NCBI GenBank assembly: GCA_963578625.1
Contig: CAUZEO010000031.1
Span: 1-25,831, forward strand
Source of the DNA: CAUZEO01 sp963578625
GTDB taxonomy: Bacteria > Verrucomicrobiota > Kiritimatiellia > SLOV01
Length of the DNA stretch: 25,831 nucleotides
Direction of reading: 5' to 3'
Shown: one piece after another, positions 21,655-25,831 of the stretch
Numbering within the stretch: position 1 is the first letter of the stretch
How the letters are laid out: each line of letters opens with the position of its first letter
The notes under the pieces: model-generated
The model's database searches: none
What the model was told of the DNA's origin: nothing
The model's input: the letters and a program-made list of their open reading frames with translations, nothing else
Translations under genes and position numbers: made by a program

Positions 21655-22060
21655 GCGGTACGATTGGCGGGCGAGCGGGCAGATCTGAATCACTTTTTGA
21701 ATTCGGGCAGCTTTTCCCGGCATGTCGTTTTTCCCATCGAAGGAAAACCAGGGCTTTTCGGGATAGAGCCAGCCTTCGAAGTGGCGGGGAATGTAGTGCT
21801 TCGCATTCAGATTTGTCGTGCCGTCCGCGGAGTAGGAGGTAGCCGTTGTTCCCATAACTCTTTCTTCTGCGCCGTAGTCAGACCGTCTTCCCTGATTTCC
21901 ACACGATGGCAACGGCCGGCCTGCTGGTCAATTAATTGGAGGAGTCGGCGGCTCCCGCCGTAATGAGAACGGGTCGTTCATGAGTGGCTCTACATCGGAG
22001 CGACCGCATAATCCGCCACGATGGTCCGCTCGGAAGATCAACTTGCGCGAACTGACGAAC
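21655..22060. other. Non-coding or decayed stretch after the PEP-CTERM gene
   Basis: No intact gene is visible. A minus-strand frame without start (about 21807-21977) reads RRLLQLIDQQAGRCHRVEI and then REDGLTTAQKKELWEQRLP and looks protein-like. A second minus-strand frame nearby reads AKHYIPRHFEGWLYPEKPWF. I recognise neither. Both may be remnants of a minus-strand gene broken by indels. Confidence 0.35.
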
Positions 22061-22142
22061 TTTTGACTGCTTTGATAATTATTGCCAAAATGTCGACGAT
22101 TAACCTGAGAGTTGATGAAATCTATGCTTTAGTTTGCCTGAA

Positions 22143-22171
22143 TTGGGTATTTATTAGTCAATATTTATCAT
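22143..22171 (+). promoter_or_regulatory. Candidate sigma70-type promoter for ilvB
   Basis: TTGGGT at 22143-22148 and TATCAT at 22166-22171 are separated by 17 bases inside an AT-rich island of about 200 bases that precedes ilvB. The -10 matches the consensus at five of six bases and the -35 at three. The leader to the ilvB ATG would be about 95 bases. No T-box motif is seen. Confidence 0.35.
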
Positions 22172-22274
22172 TTGGAATGGGTGGTTGCTTTATTTTGGCT
22201 AAATAAATGTTTACATGCTGACGTGAATGGGTAATTTTAGGGCTAAACCGTTAAATTTATCGAAGGACTGGATC

Positions 22275-24092
22275 ATGGATACACAAACGACCAATCAAAA
22301 GACCAAAAAATCGAAGGATGTTGCTCTTCGTGGAGTTCGGAACCTGCACGAGGAGGACCATGGGCCGCTGGACCAGCTCGATGGAGCCCAGGCTCTCATT
22401 AAGACGTTGGAGCAGGAGGGCGTGGAATACATTTTCGGACTGTCCGGGGGCGCCGCCATACCCATTTTTGACGCGATCGTGACCACCAAGACCAAGATCA
22501 AGCTGATTTTGGTTCGACACGAGCAGGGCGGGACCCACATGGCGGACGGTTATGCGCGCGCGACCGGAAAGCCGGGAGTGGTTCTGGTCACCAGTGGGCC
22601 CGGAGCGACAAACACCATTACCGGTATTTTGACTGCCCATATGGACTCGGTTCCGCTCGTTGTCCTGACTGGGCAGACCATCTCCCCCATGCTGGGAAAA
22701 GATGCATTCCAGGAAGCGGATGTTTTCGGGCTCTCGATGCCGGTGGTGAAGCACAGCTACCTGGTGAAAGATGCCCGGGATATTCCCCGCATCGCTCGCG
22801 AGGCCTTTCATATCGCCCGCACCGGCCGGCCCGGTCCGGTTCTGATCGACCTGCCGAAGGATGTTACACAGGGCCCGTTCGAAGGAGAGTTGGACGAGCC
22901 GATGGATCTGCCCGGATATCACCCGGAGCGCGCCTCTGAACTGGATCTGGACGAAGTTGCCGCCGCTGCCGAAGCGCTTTCCAAGGCCAAACGTCCCCTG
23001 ATTCTGTGTGGACATGGCGCATTGATTGCCGGCGCGCAGGAAGAAATTCGCATGCTCGCCGAGAAGTTGCAGGCGCCGATCACCACCACGCTGCTCGGTA
23101 AAGGGATCTTCCCGGAGGATCATGCGCTTTCCCTGGGGATGCTCGGGATGCATGGGACCGCCTATTCGAACAAGGCGATCGTCGAATGCGACTGCCTCTT
23201 GAATATCGGATCCCGTTTCGACGATCGCATCATCGGCCAGGCGCCCCGATTCTGCAAAGATGCCGTCCGAATTCACGTCGATGTCGATCCCGCCGAGATG
23301 GGGAAAATGATTCAATGTCACCATTCGATCGTCGGGGATGCGCGCCAGGTTGCGGAGCAGCTGCTCATGCGGGTCGAGCCGGGGGAGACCGGTGACTGGC
23401 AGCGGCACGTCGCATCGCTGAAGAGTCGATTTCCGCTCAAGTATAAGAAGCAGGGCGGTTTGAAAATGCAGCACGTTCTCGACGTGTGGAATGAGCTGAC
23501 AAAGAGCAAATCGATTGTGGCCACCGATGTCGGCCAGCACCAGATGTGGGCGGCCCAGTTCTGCAAGAGCGTCGAGCCAAACACGTGGCTCTCCTCCGGC
23601 GGCGCGGGTACGATGGGATACGGATTGCCGGCCGCGATCGGCGCCCAATTCGGGCGTCCGGACGCGCTGGTCACCGCGGTGGTGGGCGACGGCGGATTTC
23701 AGATGACCATGTCCGACTTGGCGACGGCCTGTCTCTATAAGCAACCGATCAAGGTCCTGATTCTGAACAACCATTACCTCGGGATGGTGAGGCAATGGCA
23801 GGAGGCGTTCTACAAAGACCGCGAAAGCGGCGTCGACCTGGAAGGGAACCCTGACTTCGTCCGGTTGGCGGAGAGCTATCCGAATGCCCGGGCCTGGAAC
23901 CTGAAACGGCCGGCGGACGTGAAAAAAATTCTCACTCGGGCTCTGGAGTACAACGACGGCCCCGCCATCATCAATGCGGAGGTGGAGAAAGCCGACAACG
24001 TATTCCCCTGGATTCCCGCGGGGAAAGCCATTGAAGATATGCTGCTCGAGCCGGCGAAAGGTCCACAAGAGAAGCCGACCGGGTCAACCTAG
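22275..24092 (+). CDS. ilvB: Acetohydroxyacid synthase large (catalytic) subunit
   Basis: A 605-residue thiamine-diphosphate enzyme that makes acetolactate or acetohydroxybutyrate, the first common step of branched-chain amino acid synthesis. ATG 22275 is chosen because AAGGA lies seven bases upstream; an in-frame ATG at 22227 lacks a ribosome site. Catalytic E83 lies in RHEQGGTHMADGYARATGK. SRFDDRIIG marks the FAD-binding middle domain. The ThDP/Mg site runs from GDG at 471-473 to NN at 498-499, followed by HYLGMVRQWQ. The N-terminus has an extra lysine-rich stretch of about 35 residues before the first domain. The regulatory subunit gene follows after 45 bases, so the two form an ilvBN operon. 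All key residues are present. Confidence 0.96.
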   Translation: MDTQTTNQKTKKSKDVALRGVRNLHEEDHGPLDQLDGAQALIKTLEQEGVEYIFGLSGGAAIPIFDAIVTTKTKIKLILVRHEQGGTHMADGYARATGKPGVVLVTSGPGATNTITGILTAHMDSVPLVVLTGQTISPMLGKDAFQEADVFGLSMPVVKHSYLVKDARDIPRIAREAFHIARTGRPGPVLIDLPKDVTQGPFEGELDEPMDLPGYHPERASELDLDEVAAAAEALSKAKRPLILCGHGALIAGAQEEIRMLAEKLQAPITTTLLGKGIFPEDHALSLGMLGMHGTAYSNKAIVECDCLLNIGSRFDDRIIGQAPRFCKDAVRIHVDVDPAEMGKMIQCHHSIVGDARQVAEQLLMRVEPGETGDWQRHVASLKSRFPLKYKKQGGLKMQHVLDVWNELTKSKSIVATDVGQHQMWAAQFCKSVEPNTWLSSGGAGTMGYGLPAAIGAQFGRPDALVTAVVGDGGFQMTMSDLATACLYKQPIKVLILNNHYLGMVRQWQEAFYKDRESGVDLEGNPDFVRLAESYPNARAWNLKRPADVKKILTRALEYNDGPAIINAEVEKADNVFPWIPAGKAIEDMLLEPAKGPQEKPTGST

Positions 24093-24137
24093 AGGAAATG
24101 ACGAATGGTCATTCGAAATTTTAAAGGATAAGGATTC

Positions 24138-24677
24138 ATGACTGCTGCAACTGCTACTCAATCGACCACGGCGACTGCGCCTGTCCCTGACATTCATACT
24201 CTCAGCGTGTATGTCGCGAATAAGCCCGGGGTGCTGGCGCGGGTCGCGCAAGTCTTCGCCCGCCGGGGGTATAATATCGATTCACTGGTTGTTTCTCCTT
24301 CCAAGGACGGCGCGTTTTCGCGGATGACGATCGCGGCGCAGGGTTCCGCCGAAGGACTCGACCAGATCATCAAACAGACCAATAAGCTCATCGATGTCAT
24401 TCACTGTATCGAACACACGGACGAAAACGCGGTCGTGCGCGAGCTGGCGCTCATCAAGATTCCGGTCGTGACGGCCGAACAGCGGACGGTAGCGCTGCAG
24501 ATCGCCGAACATTTCGGATGCAAAACCGTCGACTTCACCAGGACGTCCATGATTGTGATGGCCACCGGCGCTTCCGAGAAAATAGATGCCTGCCTGCGAA
24601 TGTACGAAGACTTCGACGTCATCGAGTTGGTTAGAACCGGCAAAGTGGTGATGGCACGCGGTGGCCAGGTGACGTAA
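24138..24677 (+). CDS. ilvN: Acetohydroxyacid synthase small (regulatory) subunit
   Basis: A 179-residue protein with an N-terminal ACT domain (LSVYVANKPGVLARVAQVF at residues 22-40, then RRGYNIDSL). N28 and G31 correspond to the residues that contact valine in the feedback site. The C-terminal ALS_ss_C domain includes ELALIKIP and the final FDVIELVRTGKVVMARG. It activates the IlvB catalytic subunit and makes it sensitive to valine. A threonine/alanine-rich leader of about 18 residues precedes the ACT domain. It begins 45 bases after ilvB with a GGATAAGGA ribosome site and is followed by a strong hairpin. The length lies between the short IlvN and longer IlvH types, and either symbol could be used. 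Confidence 0.95.
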   Translation: MTAATATQSTTATAPVPDIHTLSVYVANKPGVLARVAQVFARRGYNIDSLVVSPSKDGAFSRMTIAAQGSAEGLDQIIKQTNKLIDVIHCIEHTDENAVVRELALIKIPVVTAEQRTVALQIAEHFGCKTVDFTRTSMIVMATGASEKIDACLRMYEDFDVIELVRTGKVVMARGGQVT

Positions 24678-24685
24678 AAAGGGAA

Positions 24686-24710
24686 GGGCGCGGGTGGTTA
24701 GCCCGCGCCC
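24686..24710 (+). terminator. GC-rich terminator-like hairpin after ilvN
   Basis: GGGCGCGGG (24686-24694), loop TGGTTAG (24695-24701) and CCCGCGCCC (24702-24710) form a perfect 9-bp stem nine bases after the ilvN stop. No T run follows, so it may be a non-canonical intrinsic terminator or an RNA-stabilising hairpin. Confidence 0.75.
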
Positions 24711-25332
24711 TCAGCAGGAGAGGAGCAACAGTCGGCCGATCGTCGGGCCGGCTTGAGGCCGGAGAGGAGAGTCTCGCAACCTCTATGTCTATTGTCGCTC
24801 CAGCACGGAATTTTCTTCCGAAGAAGCGTGAAATAACATGGAATATCGCTTTCTCCCTAAATTTCAGCCATTCGGAGATGAGTTGCGTTGCCTCTCGAAG
24901 ATTAAAATCGAGGTCGTGTGCCCTATAGGTCGCGGAGCTTAACCGGAACCTCAAGCACGTGCATGGGGATCCTGTAAGTGTGGGCGACTAAGTGTACGCG
25001 GGTGCTCTATCGCTCACTGCGGACTGAAGTCCGCAGCTCCTGGACGCGGAATAAATTCCGCGCTACAGACAGCGCATTGCGCTCCGTGGTAGAAAAAATG
25101 TGGCAAACAAGAACGATGGCGGAAGATCGTAGCACGAAGAGCACAGGCTCATTCTGTGCGCTTCCTTTTCTCTTCCCCTGATCCGACTCGGGCAGGATGC
25201 CCATGCCGCGTTCCATGGCAGTCGCCGTAAGCACACCGTCGTTCCCGCGACCAACCGGAGTTCAAGGCATGAAAAAGTTAGGCAAGGTTCGATAGAGTCA
25301 GCTATCATCCACGGGAAGCGGGGAGTTAGACA
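24711..25332. other. Long intergenic stretch without a gene
   Basis: No convincing coding signal is seen on either strand over 622 bases. It contains a small palindrome CCGGC-TTGAG-GCCGG near 24750, the three-hairpin cluster at 25017-25083, and the ribosome site GGGGAG before the VTT gene. The short open frames here have no motifs and no ribosome sites. Confidence 0.6.
25017..25083. repeat. Cluster of three adjacent small palindromes (REP-like)
   Basis: Three perfect hairpins follow each other. CTGCGGACT-GA-AGTCCGCAG lies at 25017-25036, CGCGGAAT-AA-ATTCCGCG at 25045-25062 and AGCGC-ATT-GCGCT at 25071-25083. The spacers are eight bases each. Regular spacing of short GC-rich palindromes with tiny AT-containing loops in a non-coding region is the look of a REP-type interspersed repeat. 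Confidence 0.6.
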
Positions 25333-25831
25333 ATGTCAGCACCGGAAGGGCGGGAAATCAATTGGGTGAAGCCGGTCGTCATCGTGGGGATTCTCGTCGG
25401 CGTCATCGCGGTCCTGAAGCTCTTCGTGACGCCGGAGCGAATTGAACAACTCGATGGCTTTGTGGAATCGCTCGGGGTTTGGGGACCCCTTGTGTACATT
25501 ACCGTTTACATTGCCGGGACGCTGTTTTTCTTGCCCGGCCTTGCCTTGACCGCGGTGTCCGGCGTATTCGGCGCGGTGTGGGGAACGGTGTACGTCTCCA
25601 TCGCATCAACCATCGGCGCGTCCCTTGCGTTCCTGCTCGCGAGGACCGCGCTTCGCCCGATGGTTGAAGGCTGGTCCAAGGGACATGCGGTATTTCGTAA
25701 GATGGACGAAGGCGTGGAAACGCACGGCTGGCGGATGATCATGATCACGCGGCTGGTTCCCATCTTTCCCTTCAACTTCCAGAACTACGCATATGGGCTC
25801 ACGCGAATTAACTTCTGGACCTATGTTCTGG
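25333..25831 (+). CDS. TVP38/TMEM64 (VTT/DedA-like) membrane protein, 3' end cut by window edge
   Basis: The first 166 residues of a polytopic inner-membrane protein. A first helix lies at about residues 14-32. The VTT-domain core follows, with FLPGLALTAVSGVFGAVWG at 66-84 and ASTIGASLAFLLAR at 91-104. Then comes the re-entrant signature around RLVPIFPFNFQNYAYGLT at 140-157. Relatives include DedA and human TMEM41B/VMP1; the family is linked to lipid transport or scrambling and envelope homeostasis. The ATG is preceded by GGGGAG nine bases upstream. About 60-80 residues are expected beyond the window. It appears to be transcribed separately from ilvBN because of the long gap. Confidence 0.92.
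   Translation, partial: MSAPEGREINWVKPVVIVGILVGVIAVLKLFVTPERIEQLDGFVESLGVWGPLVYITVYIAGTLFFLPGLALTAVSGVFGAVWGTVYVSIASTIGASLAFLLARTALRPMVEGWSKGHAVFRKMDEGVETHGWRMIMITRLVPIFPFNFQNYAYGLTRINFWTYVL

Noticed and set aside
22060..22274. T-box or other riboswitch before ilvB
   Set aside because: No T-box core, specifier-loop layout or terminator/antiterminator pair could be identified.
22257..24068. Minus-strand open frame of 603 codons opposite ilvB
   Set aside because: ilvB is certain and the opposite frame has typical shadow composition.
1..25831. tRNA, rRNA, insertion sequence or prophage genes
   Set aside because: No cloverleaf-like segment, rRNA signature, transposase, integrase or terminal inverted repeats with target duplications were seen.

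Overview
The window is about 57% GC by eye and comes from a bacterium. It carries a molybdenum hydroxylase operon, a patchwork of surface-glycan genes in both orientations, secreted repeat proteins, a PEP-CTERM-type protein, and a housekeeping ilvBN pair. A DUF2961/GH172 lipoprotein, PEP-CTERM sorting, a type-3-repeat C-terminal tail and small-palindrome intergenic repeats suggest a large-genome environmental lineage such as the PVC group, Hydrogenedentota or Sumerlaeota. No rRNA or other phylogenetic marker is present, so this placement is inference.

Layout. (1) 1-5324: an xdhC/coxI-type maturation gene, cut by the left edge, diverges from a coxG-coxS-coxL-coxM operon. The large subunit carries the form II motif AYRGAGR, not the copper-binding AYxCSFR of true CO dehydrogenases, so the substrate is open. 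(2) 5324-9897: a polysialyltransferase-like glycosyltransferase is coupled to coxM by a 1-nt overlap. It is followed by a frame-broken methyltransferase and then an opposing operon of DegT aminotransferase, GT4 glycosyltransferase and hexapeptide acyltransferase. (3) 10033-14002: a polytopic GT-C-like membrane protein overlaps a large GH172/DUF2961 lipoprotein. (4) 14016-16811, minus strand: a secreted protein with 12 tandem ~27-residue D-x-x-G-x-D-x-Y repeats, then an exported HEAT-repeat protein. (5) 16996-18945: a truncated secreted-protein fragment, a CMP-sialate-synthetase-like cytidylyltransferase and an HpcH/HpaI aldolase, with a G-run array and an imperfect palindrome between them. (6) 18946-22140: mostly decayed DNA holding C-terminal and N-terminal scraps of exported or membrane proteins on both strands. 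It also holds one intact methyltransferase and a PEP-CTERM-type protein broken by a TC-repeat frameshift and by a second shift just after its PEP motif. (7) 22140-24710: an AT-rich leader, ilvB and ilvN (acetohydroxyacid synthase) and a GC-rich terminator hairpin. (8) 24711-25831: an intergenic stretch with three adjacent small palindromes, then a TVP38/VTT-family membrane protein cut by the right edge.

How the parts may work together. The Cox-type subunits should form one Mo/FAD/2x[2Fe-2S] hydroxylase, helped by XdhC and CoxG. The aminotransferase, acyltransferase, GT4, polysialyltransferase-like protein, cytidylyltransferase and aldolase look like pieces of amino-sugar or nonulosonate glycan synthesis. 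No neuB or neuC homologue is visible here. The frequent strand switches and gene fragments suggest a recombination-prone surface-polysaccharide region between two conserved metabolic operons.
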